NCBI RefSeq assembly: GCF_000004075.3
Contig: NC_026659.2
Location: 20,168,272 to 20,232,271 of the forward strand
DNA length: 64,000 bases
DNA from: Cucumis sativus
Taxonomy: Eukaryota; Streptophyta; Magnoliopsida; Cucurbitales; Cucurbitaceae
Direction of reading: 5' to 3'
Below, piece by piece: positions 38,901 through 50,890 of the stretch. Position numbers and translations under genes: made by a program. Each line of letters begins with the position of its first letter. Positions within the stretch are counted from its first letter, which is position 1. Below the pieces are notes generated by a model that made no database searches, had not been told where the DNA came from, and was given only the letters and a program-made list of their open reading frames with translations.

Positions 38901-40427
38901 GTAAGTCTCAATCTACACTTTGTAGATTACGAAATTCTGTACTATCTTATTGATCATTGAAAAAAGTTTTGCTTCTTGTAACAGAAAAGGAAAATGAATG
39001 TAGAATGCATACTTTTAACATTGCAATCACCAATTTTTACCACACGATCTTAATTGGTGCATTCCTTATTTATCATGCAGGTTGCTATATTGCTAAGTTA
39101 GTCAGGATTCAGGAACGATCTTTCACCAAAGGCAGTTATGAGGCATTCCCATTTTTTGACAGACACTAACTTGTAGCCAGCTTCCCTCTTTAAAATAAGG
39201 TCAGGATATTTGGAACCAAATGGAATGAATCTTGATAAACTACTCTAAAATGTTGCACAAGAATACAACATTGGAAAGAGTGCAAGGTCGAGGAAAAAAG
39301 CACTACATATCCACCAAAACATGAACAGAACGTTACATGACTCAAAATAAGACAGGACGTTTTGCTACTCTGGGAATTCTGAACAGAACATTCGTCAATT
39401 CTTTCACATTAAGAAACCCACTTTCCCATATCCCCGTGAATTGGCAAAGAAACTCACTGGCATATATAAGACATGACCCAAATAAACATAATAGTCCAAG
39501 GGAAGTACAACTGAACAAGCGAGAACCTGACCTGTGGTTTGCTACTCAATGCAGTTGAGCTATAAACAGAACTATACTGTCCTCCATAAGTGGTGCTCGA
39601 TGGATGTGACCTATATGCAGCAGTATCAGCTTCCTGTGAAGCTCCCAACATTGAGGAGTGCCTAGTCGCAATGGAGTGTTGTTGGGTGTCAGGTCCCCCA
39701 ACAGAATTCCCAGGGTAGACATTTCCCAACTACAAAAGCACCAGAAAATGGTCAATTGGTCATAGTACGATAACAAGGATGAATGTAGTAATAAAGGTTT
39801 CAAACCTACAAAACAAATGAATCATCATTTATTTTTTGAATCGCAACAAATACAGGGTATGGGCATCTGAACTTTTCTTATCACAGAACTATGCTTATAT
39901 TGGCAATAATCGTTTCCTATGTTTACAGTTGCTTAGTTTTAAACATCCCTTAAAAAATCCATAAAACTATTGAGTGCTGAAATAAAAGAAAGAAAAAAAA
40001 TTCATAACCACGATATTCATCAATACTACATTTTCAAAATGTAATAAAATGTCAAAATAATGGGTAGGAGATCAGCTACCAGAAAAAGAATATGGAGAAA
40101 CATTATTGAGTCAATAGCGTTTGATAAACCCAAACCAAAACAATCTTTCAGCTCATAAGAGAATTAGATATATATCACGTATTACACTTCTTGTATAAAA
40201 TTCTAACCAAGATTATTGGGAACCAAATCAAATGATAACTTGGAGAGCGTATCAAAACATCAAGAATCGACGAATGTATGCGGAATAAAATATCAAGATA
40301 CTGTTAATACGCAAAAGACATGCAGAAATTGAAAGCGAAGCGGAGAGCGTACATTTTGGCCATATCCAGTCTGCGCAGTATATGATGACTGCTGTCCATA
40401 GTTACCGGTGCCCCTAGATGAGTACAT
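26971..40427 (-). CDS. RSA1: CCAR1/DBC1-like nuclear protein, SHORT ROOT IN SALT MEDIUM 1 / EMB1579 type
   Basis: 21 coding exons, phase-consistent: 40427-40353, 39729-39532, 36263-35967, 35828-35728, 35504-34773, 34675-34630, 33537-33445, 33357-33302, 32990-32873, 32107-31896, 31430-31367, 31251-31078, 30433-30391, 30300-29132, 29034-28960, 28816-28742, 28652-28305, 27787-27503, 27370-27329, 27218-27156, 27060-26971; 1451 residues. Order: Ser/Gly/Tyr-rich N-terminus (MYSSRGTGNYGQQ), GAAPRRNVDELIY, an Arg-Glu repeat coiled coil (~residues 330-440), a DBC1/inactive-Nudix-like region (~530-665, with DRIPHFCNILRFAILKKD), FVPDLSDCLPS, a Lys-rich disordered exon 14 with KKKVIKRV repeats, an acidic EEDP repeat, and a C-terminal EF-hand-like loop DRNLVGYIRVED. 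The Arabidopsis counterpart (At2g03150) is a nuclear, calcium-binding, condensate-forming protein acting in transcription and splicing. One intron uses GC-AG (after 28305). Confidence 0.92.
27451..27498. repeat. 24-bp perfect tandem duplication in an RSA1 intron
   Basis: GAGTTAGGTTGGAAGGTTGG plus TAAA occurs twice head to tail (27451-27474, 27475-27498), ending 4 bp before the donor GT of exon 18 on the minus strand. The coding exon itself is intact. Confidence 0.9.
28048..28149. repeat. 51-bp tandem duplication in an RSA1 intron
   Basis: Two apparently identical copies beginning AACCTTTTAACATT and ending GGGTGTTCTCCTT (28048-28098; 28099-28149, the last base or so differing). They lie in the GC-AG intron between exons 17 and 18. 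Confidence 0.9.
29480..29569 (-). repeat. Three 10-residue coding repeats in RSA1 exon 14
   Basis: Within the Lys-rich disordered region the protein reads STADDKQEKK, STADDKQENK, SATDDKQEKK, three 30-bp units in frame. The exon also has three KKK-(V/I)-(I/V)-K-(R/K)-(V/I) elements. Such in-frame repeats can change copy number without breaking the gene. Confidence 0.9.
34915..35100 (-). repeat. Arg-Glu codon run (RE repeat) in RSA1 exon 5
   Basis: The minus strand codes for a long alternation of RE/ER dipeptides (units RERERERE) predicted to form a charged single helix or coiled coil. On the + strand this gives a CTTTCTCGTTCT-type hexamer repeat, which also yields an accidental Ser-Arg open frame. 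The same region is RE-rich in the Arabidopsis protein. Confidence 0.85.
36698..36900. repeat. Degenerate ~104-bp tandem duplication in RSA1 intron 2
   Basis: AATAGGCCAGTTCACCATGCC at about 36699 and AATAGGCCAATTCGCCAAGC at about 36802 start two direct copies that share CTTTGGTAACATGCAAATCA and CAAGCTCT. They are more diverged than the 178-bp pair further along the same intron. Confidence 0.8.
37427..37781. repeat. 178-bp tandem duplication in RSA1 intron 2
   Basis: Copies 37427-37604 and 37605-37781 both begin TTATTTTTAAGAGCTCTTG and end AGTAGTCTCTTTGTCAA, with only a handful of differences, so the duplication is recent. They lie in the 3.3 kb intron between coding exons 2 and 3. Confidence 0.92.
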
Positions 40428-40750
40428 AGTGTTTGACGTTTAAAGGATAAAGGAAGAACCCTGCAAGCTAGAAATTAGAAATTGGCGTTAGAAATGATTG
40501 TCATCATCACAACGTAATAGAGAGCTCCATGAACATTGTAAGACCGAGATTGAAAATTGAAAAAATACGAAATGCAATACGAAATGGAGAAGGAAGGATG
40601 GAGATGAATTGATTCTTACTGGGGAAATGCGATATTGGAACAGCCAAGAAACTGAAGCCCGTCGATAAGATTTCGAGAGTTTGATAGGAAACCCTAGGAA
40701 CATACGAAGATTGACCGGGAAGCTTACAACTCTATCAACTTTATAGTTTT
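40428..40750 (-). promoter_or_regulatory. RSA1 5' leader with an intron
   Basis: On the minus strand a good donor (CCCCA|GTAAGAATC, exon end 40620) and acceptor (GCTTGCAG, exon resumes at 40460) frame a 159-bp leader intron just upstream of the ATG at 40427. The transcription start is not visible; a TATATATATA tract lies at about 40789-40800. Confidence 0.6.
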
Positions 40751-40759
40751 TTTTTCCCC

Positions 40760-42925
40760 TCAAAAAGACTTTTATAATTGTGAACTTATTATATATATAT
40801 ACTTACTAGATTTTCTTTGCACGTGGTTCTTCTTCTTCTTCTTCTTTTTTAAAATTTTATTTTAATGGTTGTAATATATAAATTTTTTTTTCAACATGAG
40901 TTCGGCATTTTGTTCCTTGAATAAAAGGTTTCGGGTTCATATTTTTCACCCGTCAATTTACCACCTCCAAATTGTTTTTATGTTTTTTTGGTTCAGTTTA
41001 GCATATATGCCGTTTGATAGACAATCATATTGTGTTTTTAAAACTGTTTTCGAATTTTGTGATTCAAACGCTTATATGTAAGTCACATGTTCCCTTAGCC
41101 ATACACATTATTGAACGGTCTCGTGCATTACAAAATTTTTAACATGATTTGAGAAAGTAACTGTTCTTCCACATGCGAATAGATAATCTGTTTGAGATAC
41201 AACTTTGTGTAGATCAAGTAAATATCTAAAATCTACAAAATCAACCAAGTCAAAGTTTGATTTATTTGAATAAAATGAACTCATATCAATTGTTCATCGA
41301 ATATAACAAAGTATATGCTTAATTCCATTTCAACGTCTTTTTTGTTGAGATGAACTATATCTAACTAATAAATTTACTAAAAAAGTAATATTTGGTCTTG
41401 TATTATCAAGAAAACATATAAAGCACCAATTGCATTGAGATATGGTACTTTTGGACTAATAAGTTATTCATTATTATCTCGATGTCGAAATATATCTTTC
41501 TTCACATCTAGTAAACTAATGTTCAATGGCAAGTTTTTTACTTCTAAGAACTTGTCACTCACTGAGTTTTAGCGCTTATGTTTTCAATGGCCCCCCCACC
41601 CCAGTAGTGATCAATCTCCAAGCATTTTTTGAGCTCATTGTTAGCAATTGTATATGCCTAAGCTTCTCGTTTTTTTTTTTTTTTTTGTATGTATATACCT
41701 AAGTTTTGTTTTACATTATGAAGTGTAATTTTCATCTCTTTTCAAGTTTGGCTAACATATATTTTAGAGAGATGTTGTCGAATTTTCAATAGAATTTTAT
41801 AAAACCTATTCACTTGGCTCTTAGTTTGAAAATGTCGTATTCAAAAAGTGTTTTCATGCCACAATCTAGGTTAGAGGGGAAGACCTAGAATGTGGTCTTG
41901 TAATTTTGAACTAATTCTAAATAGTTTAGAATCGTAATCACTTACTGATTTAAAATCATAACAAGTAGTAGAAGAAAACTTAAAAGAAGAAAACTTTCTG
42001 GTAGAGCCTATGAATGTGTCTTTATAAGTTATGTCTTAAATAGTCAATGCCTATAGGTTTATGACCTAGTAAACTAAGTAGGCATTGAATCAAATGATGT
42101 TGATTTCTTTGAAGAGAGATTTCCCTTTAAATCAAGAAATAATGGTGTTCACGATTTAGTAGTTTAACTCTAGATAAAAATCCTATATCAACTGAGGAAG
42201 CTAACCCATAATATAAGAAGCAAAAGAACTAGAATAATCTATATAGTATAAATGAGTGTTCGTGACTTATCCACACTAGAGAATCTGTAAAGGTGGATTA
42301 ACATGGAAGTGAGATGGAAATGCAAACTAACTTATATGTAAGAAATGGGTGAATGAACGTCTATGCACTACTAGGCAATTAAACAATATGAAAGCCTTGA
42401 TGTGATATAACTTAGTTAATTGGCTTATGATTAAGGCGAGCACTTCTCGATGTCTTTGATAACTTGTAAAAATAATAGTTATTGTGGTCTTTTATATAAA
42501 ATAATGAGACTAAAACGCACAGTAAAAATGTCAAAATGCTTATCTTGTGTTGAAAATCCATAAATATTCGAAATTGCATTTTACATAAGCCTTCATGCAT
42601 ATTTTACCATATTTTTAATGTCTTAACGTAGGATTATGAACAAAAGAAGAATCTAGCGAATCGCAAGGAAGCTCGCGCAAAGGCTAAGTGAGAAGACCAA
42701 GCATATCAATTTAAGCTTTGGCTTTAGGGTTGTTTCAAGTTAGTTTTTGACAATTGAAGTTTTAGGATTTTCTATCAATCTAGTCTCATACCATTTTTGC
42801 AATTCTTGATTCAAGGTTGCATACCAAGAACATTCATGTAAATTTGATCACCTTGCTTGTGGAGTGTTCGAACTTAGAGTGAGGAACTTGATTTCTTTAT
42901 CTCTTTGTCTCTAATCAAAGGGTAA
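40760..42925. other. AT-rich spacer, no supported gene
   Basis: It contains a (TTC)n microsatellite at about 40829-40847 and a poly-T tract at about 41670-41686. Around 42640-42690 the + strand reads EQKKNLANRKEARAKAK before a stop, too short to assign. No other coding evidence was found. Confidence 0.45.
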
Positions 42926-43320
42926 TTTAAAGGATAATTTTTAAAAATAGTAGATTTTATAAAATATTTACAACATATATCAAATTCTATCACTCATAGT
43001 CATTGATATACTATAATGATAGAAGACTATCATTGACAGAATCCAAAATTTTGCTATTGCTTGTAAATATTTTAATTTACTTTGCTATTTTTAAAAATGC
43101 CCTTAATCTAAATCTAATTTGTTCCATTGAGATGTTGTCAAATTGGTTTGTTCTAATTATCTCTTGGTCTTTGATCAAAGAGTAATCCAAATCTAATTCA
43201 CTCCTTTGGAATGTTGTATTGATTTCTCCTTACTTCTTAGTCTTCCATTAAAGGATAATTCGATCTAATCCGTTCTCTTGGGATGTTGTCAAATTGATTA
43301 ATTTAGGGTTTTAAAATTTG
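42860..43320. repeat. Degenerate ~75-85 bp tandem repeat interrupted by a MITE
   Basis: Units share a phrase like AATCAAAGRGTAATCCAAATC, then CTAATTYRYTCC, then GGATGTTGTCAAATTG, as seen near 42912, 43168-43185, 43189-43225 and 43262-43300. Between the first phrase and its expected continuation a TATCA-type MITE (42932-43102) has been inserted. Confidence 0.7.
42932..43102. mobile_element. MITE with inverted termini, TATCA/TGATA family
   Basis: The left end GGATAATTTTTAAAAATAG and the inverted right end GGGCATTTTTAAAAATAG match closely; TTAA flanks both sides as a possible target duplication. The interior has CTATCACTCATAG-like and CTATCATTGACAG-like short palindromes found in many other spots of this window. 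No coding capacity. Confidence 0.75.
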
Positions 43321-43324
43321 ATAT

Positions 43325-44112
43325 TTAAGGGCTCACCAACTGGGTTCCTAATTATTAAATCCTAGTGTTTTCGTATCATTAGAGACTATAACATTACTAC
43401 AAATTAATAAAATCAACTTCATTCTCACAAATTAATTTTCTCAAAATATTATGTGGGCACGTGGTGAGGAAGTTTAATAGTATATATAGTACTATTTTAA
43501 TTTAATTTAATTTAATGATTTATTCTTAGATGCATTTTTAAAAATAATATAATAAATTAATTTTGGATTCTACCAATAAGAGTCTTACCCTACCATATCA
43601 TAGTTTTTGTAAATATTTTGTAAAATTAGTTATTTTTGAAAATTTCTACTATTCTTTTGTAACATCATTTCAACTTCCATCGTTCTAAGTGTTAATGAGT
43701 TAATGATATCTATTTCAAGAATGCTTTTTTTTTTTTTTCAGTTGAGCTATATGTTCTATGATTGACCTTATTGTTTTGTCAGTGGTTGACATGATTGTTG
43801 AAAATGAGGATTTCACTGAAACAAACTCAAGTTTTATAAGTAGAAAACGTCCAGAAACACATAGAAAAGGGATAGTACTTACATGTCATCTTGCATCCAT
43901 AAAACTCATTTAATTGTCCAACCATATAGCTATACCTTCTCGTTTCAATTTTTTTTTTTTTTAAATATGCATATATTTTTATCTTTCATTTGCTATATGA
44001 TTAGAGTGAGTTGAAGAACAGATGATTTACATTCGTCTATTACAAACAAAACCAAACACAGTCCCCGTAGAAAAAGAAAGAAAAAGAGAAAACACGCACA
44101 CACAACCAAAAA
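43325..44112. other. Spacer and 3' UTR of the ankyrin-PGG gene
   Basis: Includes a TTTAA-type pentamer repeat near 43496-43516 and a MITE-like relic near 43530-43650. About 43990-44112 is the probable 3' UTR of the minus-strand ankyrin gene. No other gene. Confidence 0.45.
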
Positions 44113-47100
44113 CTAGGACGATGCATCAATTTTAACGATTTCCTTTCTTCTTCTAAGATGTTTTACTGAGAATGCAAAGAATAGATCAAAGTAAAGAGGG
44201 AGTTCCACTATAATAAAAACTAATGCGGCAGGGAGAGAAGCTGCAAGGTAGACGACAACTGCCACATTATGAATGTGAGGACCGAGCAAAAAGTTGTGGC
44301 TGGCACAAAATGAAACCAACATGGCGATGATGGAGAAGAAAAGTGAGGAGAATCCCATGAGAAGTTTCCAAGGCAAATCCGAACTAAACTGTTCTTCATC
44401 AAATCTCGAAGTTAGAATTGCAAGAAACATGATCAATGAAGTTGTGGAGAGGCAAAGGGCAATGGGGGAAGCTACGGTAAAGATAAAAAATCCTATCTCC
44501 TTTTCAAATGGAGGGGTGCCATTGTCACCATTGCCACCAGGGACGGTGGTGGCCGAAGCATACGCCACCGACACCACCAACGTAGCGAGTACAGAACAAG
44601 ACTTAGAGGTCATGAACAGCCACTCTGCAGCAGCTTTCGCTAGATCCTGGTGGGTGTTGTGGAAGATTTTTTTCGCAAGCATTCCGTCGTTGTTGTATTG
44701 GACAAAGAAATTGTGATGCACTGAATTTCTTACATACTGATCATCATGCAACAATATATACATACATACATATATTATCATATTTAGGGGGAAATTGTTT
44801 TAATTTAAAAACGGTTATTGGCAAATACCTGATACCATTTAGCTTCCCACAGCATTTGTAAGGCGACTCCAGTGACGTGCCAAGACTTGTGAGTTTGGAA
44901 GCGAGCGGCTAGGTGCAAGGCACTGTCACCATTTTTATCCACCGCTCGAAATAGGGTTTCAAGCTTCCCAGTATTTTGTTTTAATAAAAAATTGTACACA
45001 TCTGGTTGTCTATACTCTGCAGCCAAAAGAACGATATTCTTCTTGTCTTGGTCACTATCGTGAATCGCGAATGGAGATTGTTGGAAAATTGTGCTAACCA
45101 TCTCCACCACCCCATACTTTGCTGCTAATAAAATCGCCGTGTCTTTTGCATTTCTCTTCACTTTAACTTAAATTAATGGTGTGTTCCCAAACATAGTGTA
45201 AAGGTGTGATTAAAAACCAAAATAAGGTAGAAATTAAAACAGGAGGGGTGAATGAGTGTAGAGAGGGTTAGTTAATTTAATTAATTACCTGGGGCAAGAG
45301 GGTTGCTGATGGAGTCACTGAACTCAATGTAACCTTCTTTTATAGTATAAGGATGGGTTTGGTCATTGTCTACGTTGGATGGCCTGGGAGAATCTCCATT
45401 ATACTTATCGGGCAGAGCCAATTCTAGAAGTTTCTCCATCACTTGAATTGACCAAGTATGTTTCTGTTTCTGCTTTTTTAGCTTTTTAATTTTATGAAAC
45501 CCTTCATTTTGTTTTAATCCACAAAAACAAATAACACTTAAATTCATTATTAATCAAATACTAATTACCAATTAACTCATTTCTAATCTTTTCATCAATT
45601 AGTTGATTTATTAATTAATTACCGAGTCCCAGAATGATCATGATTGCCATGAAAATCATTTGAAAAATGTTGATGCAGGTATCATAATTTTCTGGAAAAA
45701 TGGAACTCGGGGGCCTCATATCTGCAATTAACAACATGCAATGAATTAGCCAAAATGACCCTACTTCAACTACCATTCCACTGTGTTTCTGTTAGTGACT
45801 ACAAGGTTAAAAGCATTCAACTGGGTTATGAGTGGCTCAAAACTCGACTATAATACAAAAAATACATATACTATGTCGAATGAGAGAATTTCTTTTGGAT
45901 CGAAATTGACCCAAATTTAAAACTATAAAAACCAAATTGTTATATATCAAAGTTTGGAAAATAAATTTTTTTACCCTTCTTGATCTTAATCCAAATATTT
46001 TGAATTCATGTTTAGCAGTTTGGAAAATAATATTTTCACTGTTATCAATCTTAATCCAATATTTTAAATGACTTCCTATTGCTTTATTTGGGTTGGTTTG
46101 CATAATTCATTAATAAAAGTTATTTGGGTTAGAGAAATTTATAACTCAAAGAATATATTCATCTAAGTTTATTTCCACCAATCCAACACCTAAGTTTTAT
46201 TTCATACCGGATTGATGACCACCAGGTGGTTTGAGAAGTTGAGTATTGAAGGGAGAGTCTGCAGATTCATGGGTTTCTATAATTTCAATTCCTTCGTCCC
46301 CGTTTTTTTCAAGATCTGTGCTATCCTTAGCTGCATTATTGTAGTTGCGTAGGTCCACTGCTTCTTCCTTCTTCTTCTCCGATTTTTGTTTAGAAGTAAT
46401 CACTGAAATTATTATAAAAGAGTTATTAATTATTATGAACAATAATAAATAGTGATGCTTTCATAAATATACCAAAATGACGCCCACAATATAGTAAAAT
46501 TTATTTTATATCTAATCTATGACAAATGGTGATTAATAGAAAATAAAATTTTGTTATATTTCTAAATTCTTTCAACAATTTTACCAACAAAAGAAAAAAA
46601 TTCACATCTAATATTAAAAACAATCCACTTCTAATATCGTCGGATATAAAATAATCAGTGGGTAGGGATTACGAACCCACTAAAATTCCATTCCACAAAT
46701 ATGTAAAGAAAGCAATGCAAGTGGCGTAGTTATTTGGAAAAGAAGAAGTAGCTTTATTTTGTTCCATGGACTTCTTTGCTTGGCGATGGGTTGATGCTGA
46801 TTTGGGCTTCAGTTTATCCACACAAATACCTTTCAACAACAAAAAAAGTAATAATAATAATAATGCAAAAGAAAAGAAAAATCATTACTTGAGTCAAAAA
46901 GATAAAAAAGAAATCAATCGCTATGTTTAAGTTTTGGTGAAATATTAGCAGCAGCAGCAGCAGCTCTAAACAGTACTATGGAAATTAATATATTTTCCAA
47001 AAACACATTACTCACATCGATAGCAGATGTATTTCCATCCAGTGAGGTACACCCCACTTTTGAATGCAGATGGTTTAGTTGCAAGAATATGTAGAGGTGT

Positions 47101-47790
47101 GTTGCCTTCTTCATCTACCCAGCTAGCAGCCCCGTTGTTGTCGTGAATTATATCAAATGCCAAATCTGTCACAACTCAAATATTATATTCAACCTTGCTT
47201 TCATTTTTTTTATTTTTAAGAAAAACAATAGATTATTCAAACTTACGATAAAAAAAAATAATAAATAAAGAGAACTAACCAAGTTGCTCGTTTTTGAGAA
47301 TACAATGAAGAATGGTATCTCCATCAATCTGCCTCCTGCTATTACTCTCAAATCGATTTTGGTCCATTTTACAGAAGTTATAAAGACAATAAAACGCATT
47401 CTTGTGGTCATGGAGGGCCGCCACGAAGAGCGGAGTTTCACCGTCTTTGTTCCTCTCATCAACTAATTTCTCATCTACCGAACCAATGATGCGACACATT
47501 CTAGCACATCCCACTAACGCAGCCACATGAAGAGGAGTGTCCCCTCTTTCATTTCTAATCTTAAGAATGTCCTTTCTTTCAAACATACAAATCGTTCTCA
47601 CTAACCTTTCAACTACTTTTACTTTTTTGTCATATGCAGCCAAATGCAACGTCGTGTTGTTTCCATGGGTCAGCATCAAAGCCAAACCTTCTACATGTTC
47701 TCCACATTTCTTTATCACTTTCTTCCAATTCCCTATCCTAACATTTGTGTACAAAAGGTGTCGTAATTTTTCTTTTTCTTCGTTGTTCAT
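44113..47790 (-). CDS. Ankyrin-repeat protein with C-terminal PGG membrane domain (ITN1/ACD6-like)
   Basis: Eight exons: 47790-47280, 47165-47016, 46829-46677, 46402-46208, 45721-45623, 45501-45289, 45166-44829, 44736-44113; 760 residues, phases consistent (mostly phase 1). Residues ~40-210 hold N-terminal ankyrin repeats (TTLHLAAYDKKVKVV, RGDTPLHVAALVGCARM, DGETPLFVAALHDHKNA, EGNTPLHILATKPSAF). A linker with NYATCIAFFTYLW and NYDTCINIFQMIFM segments follows, then more repeats (AKDTAILLAAKYGVVEMV, KNIVLLAAEYRQPDVYNFL, GDSALHLAA) and the PGG domain in exon 8 (AKAAAEWLFMTSKSCSVLAT ... TTVPGGNG) with four hydrophobic spans and a basic tail. Such proteins sit in plasma or ER membranes and act in defence, salicylate or salt/ABA responses; the precise role of this one is unknown. 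Confidence 0.9.
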
Positions 47791-48429
47791 CTTCTTTCTT
47801 CCCTCGTTTACGAATTAATCTGGTTCAAAACAATATAGTTAGATTTGTTAGAGGAATAAGAGTACATACAATCATAAAATTTTTGAGTCAAAGGTTTCAT
47901 GTGTTGTATGGTTAAAACAAATTTTCTCATCCTAGTCTTTGAGTAGACAACCATTGTCTCCTAAAATTGAATAGATTACTTTTTTAATGAAAGAATCGTC
48001 ATGTCCAAAAAAACAAACTATACTTTGTCAACATACCGAACTTCTACATATTCTTAAATAGAGAGAATTTTTTAGGGAAGAAAAAAAAAACGTTGATGAA
48101 AAACGTTACAATTTTAATTTAAGAAAATGGTAGTCTTGTCATTTTTTCTTCAAACATGCAAACTCAATGAAATGATATTAGAGAAATTGAAATGATACAA
48201 TCCTTAACAAATAATCACATACCATTGAATTCAACACGGTTCAATTCTATATGATTTAGATCCGTTAGCTGACACTATCAACTCCCTCTCCTAATTTGAT
48301 TAGTTTCTCTGCAACAAAAAAAAAAAAAAAAGAAGAAAAAAAAAAGGGGTTTGGATCTTAATTATCTAAGGCATTGCTTGGTTTGTATTTATAAAGATAT
48401 GTCTACCTCATCATGATATACAAACTTTA
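47791..48429. other. Upstream flank of the ankyrin-PGG gene
   Basis: Expected promoter side of the minus-strand ankyrin gene, with poly-A tracts (48307-48345). No coding sequence and no clear TATA position that I would defend. Confidence 0.4.
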
Positions 48430-50075
48430 TGCATGCATGTATGTGTGCTTACATTATTCTTTATTCTCATACATCACTTGTTTCTATCAAACTTATATTT
48501 AAAGTACTCTTACCAATTTTTGTCCATATCTAAGCTAAAAAAGTAAAATCACATTTAGAATCGTTTTAAAAAAATTCTCTTCTTCAACCCCAAGCAATTT
48601 CTTAGTGCCAGTCAATTACCCTTTTACACATATGTTTTCACTATTTTTACATAGTTCTATTTTAAATAGTTTTGAATTTACCAGTTCTTTTCTTAAATAT
48701 ATCCAACAGTACTGAATCTTTTTTAATTAATTGGTGTATTGAAGTCTAGATTGGAAATAAAAAGGGTGCATACCAACAACCATAGTAATTTTTTTTTGGA
48801 AAATTGCAATGGATAACTCTTTTAGCAATAATAATTAAGGATATAGTAATATTTAAAAAATTGCAAATATAGCAAAACTATCTATGATAGACTTGTATCG
48901 CTAATAGACTTCATATGATATATCAGTGATAAACCAATATTTGCAACATGGTCTATCAGTGATAGCCTTATATCACTCATAGAATTTGACAAATTTTGCT
49001 ATATTTGCAAATTTTTTAAAATTGTGCTATATACTTAATTAATTTGAATTTAATTGCTAAATTTGCAACTACCCCTCTATTAATTGGTTGAAGATTTTTT
49101 TTCTTCTTTTTTTCTTTTGTATTTTTGCATATGGGTGTATCAATAATGAAACAAATCCAACAATTAAGAATAATGCATGATTAGTAACAACTTGATTAAT
49201 GAACGGAGAAGTTAGTGACCAAAACACCACAGTGGTGTAAGTTTCTCCTCTATTATGTAGGGCAATCATTCAATTTCTCCTTAAAATTATAAATGATCAA
49301 TTGCATAAATAGCCTTTAACCAAAAGAGTAATAGAATATATAGTAGAAAGATACAATAATTGCACATAATAACACAAAAATTAGTAAAGGACTAAAAACC
49401 AAATGCTTTTCGAATTTATTTAATTGAAAGTCTATCACTCAATGCAACTATTAGTGATAGATGCTATCTTTAACCGCGGCTGTTATTGGTGTGAGTGATA
49501 GTCTTTAATTTGAGAAATGAATGTTTCACCCAATTTTTCCTGATTTTCTTAATTATTATCAGTGATAATTTTCTATTTGCTACCTAATTATGAGTGTTCC
49601 TTCTCGATTTTCTTAAATTGAAAGCTATCATTGATAGCATATATATGTGGTAACAATTGATATATAATTGCTATCAAAAGCTACTATTGATAACCGCTAC
49701 TAGTGATATAGCTTCTATTTGAATGGTTAACATTTACAATTTTTACAAATATTTTATTGTTTGGGCTATAGTTTTAGCTTGTTTCCTAAATTGTGATATT
49801 TGCTATTATTTTTCAATTATAAATTCACGGTTGATAAAATTTTGATATCAACATATATATTTGAAGTGTCAAGAACACTTTGCATGTGCATTTGCTTACG
49901 TTATTCTTTAATCTCACACATCACTTTTTCTTTCAAAATTATTTAAAGTACTCTTACCAATTTAAGGACCATATCTAAACGTAAAAGTAAAATCACATTT
50001 AGAATCGTGCTTTTTAACGAATGTAAAAATTCTCTTCTTCAATAACAAGCAATTTCTTAAGGCCAATAATTGGCC
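48430..50075 (+). repeat. Direct ~190-bp duplication of ankyrin-gene upstream sequence
   Basis: 48430-48620 and about 49880-50075 share AAAGTACTCTTACCAATTT, AAAGTAAAATCACATTTAGA, ATTCTCTTCTTCAA and AAGCAATTTCTTA in the same order and spacing. Between them lie MITE sequences (48.83-49.08 and 49.43-49.75 kb). Further echoes (GGTGTACTTTTATA-AAGAGT) occur at 50168 and 50752. The pattern suggests repeated duplication of the 5' flank. Confidence 0.75.
48828..49077. mobile_element. MITE of the TATCA family
   Basis: Left part TTTAAAAAATTGCAAATATAG and right part CTATATTTGCAAATTTTTTAA are inverted copies; the right end continues through CTTAATTAATTTGAATTTA to TTGCAACTACCC. The interior has CTATCAGTGATAG and related palindromes. 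Confidence 0.7.
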
Positions 50076-50890
50076 TTTTTGCTGAATGGCAAATATTCAA
50101 ACAATAAAAAAAACTCCTGGATTGATTATATGAGCATGATATATATATATGATGATGATCATTGGTGTACTTTTATATAAGAGTGAAGCAATCGTTCAAT
50201 TTCTTTCTTTAATAAAGTAAAGTTATTCAAGTTGTTTCTTACTTTGAGAATATATATAATTAACACTCTTTGTTTTCATTAACGTACGTTAGATAGTATG
50301 GTGTTTCATTTCAAAATCAATTGTTAATCGGTAGAATGTAGTCTTTTTATCTTATAAGCGTGAGGTCTCTCGATTTCTCTGATATGAAATTCTCAATATG
50401 CTTCTTCAAAATGGTGCCTTTTTTAGGTTTAATTATTATTATGATTCGTATTCCAATTGGGTTCTATATATATCATTTATATTCACATTAGATAATATTT
50501 GGTTTTATCTTAAAACCAATTCATGATATCTATTTCGATCTATCGTAGTTTACCACTGATAGAAAGTAAAATTTTGTTATATTTGTAAATATTTTCATCA
50601 TTTAAAGATTTTTTCAAAAGTATATATGGTTAAAAAGAAAAGCAAAAACAAACTAATTAAGAAAAGTGTGAAAGAAAATGTGTATAGGTAGGTTACTTAG
50701 AATTGAAGCTATGACCTAATTTGGTGAGCAAAGAATGAGATATTGTGATGGTGTACTTTTATAAAAGAGTAAAGCAACACTAAATTTTTGCTTAAAAAGA
50801 AGTATGATTGAAGGGTCCTTCTCTTTTAATTTACATCAAAAAAAATTTGGAAAATTTGTGACTATATAAGTGAATAAATAAAGGACACTT

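Noticed and set aside
44294..44716. 140-codon open frame on the + strand
   Set aside because: Antisense shadow of the PGG exon.
46949..46963. GCA trinucleotide run as a poly-Ala or poly-Gln coding repeat
   Set aside because: It lies in an intron of the ankyrin-PGG gene, between exons 2 and 3.
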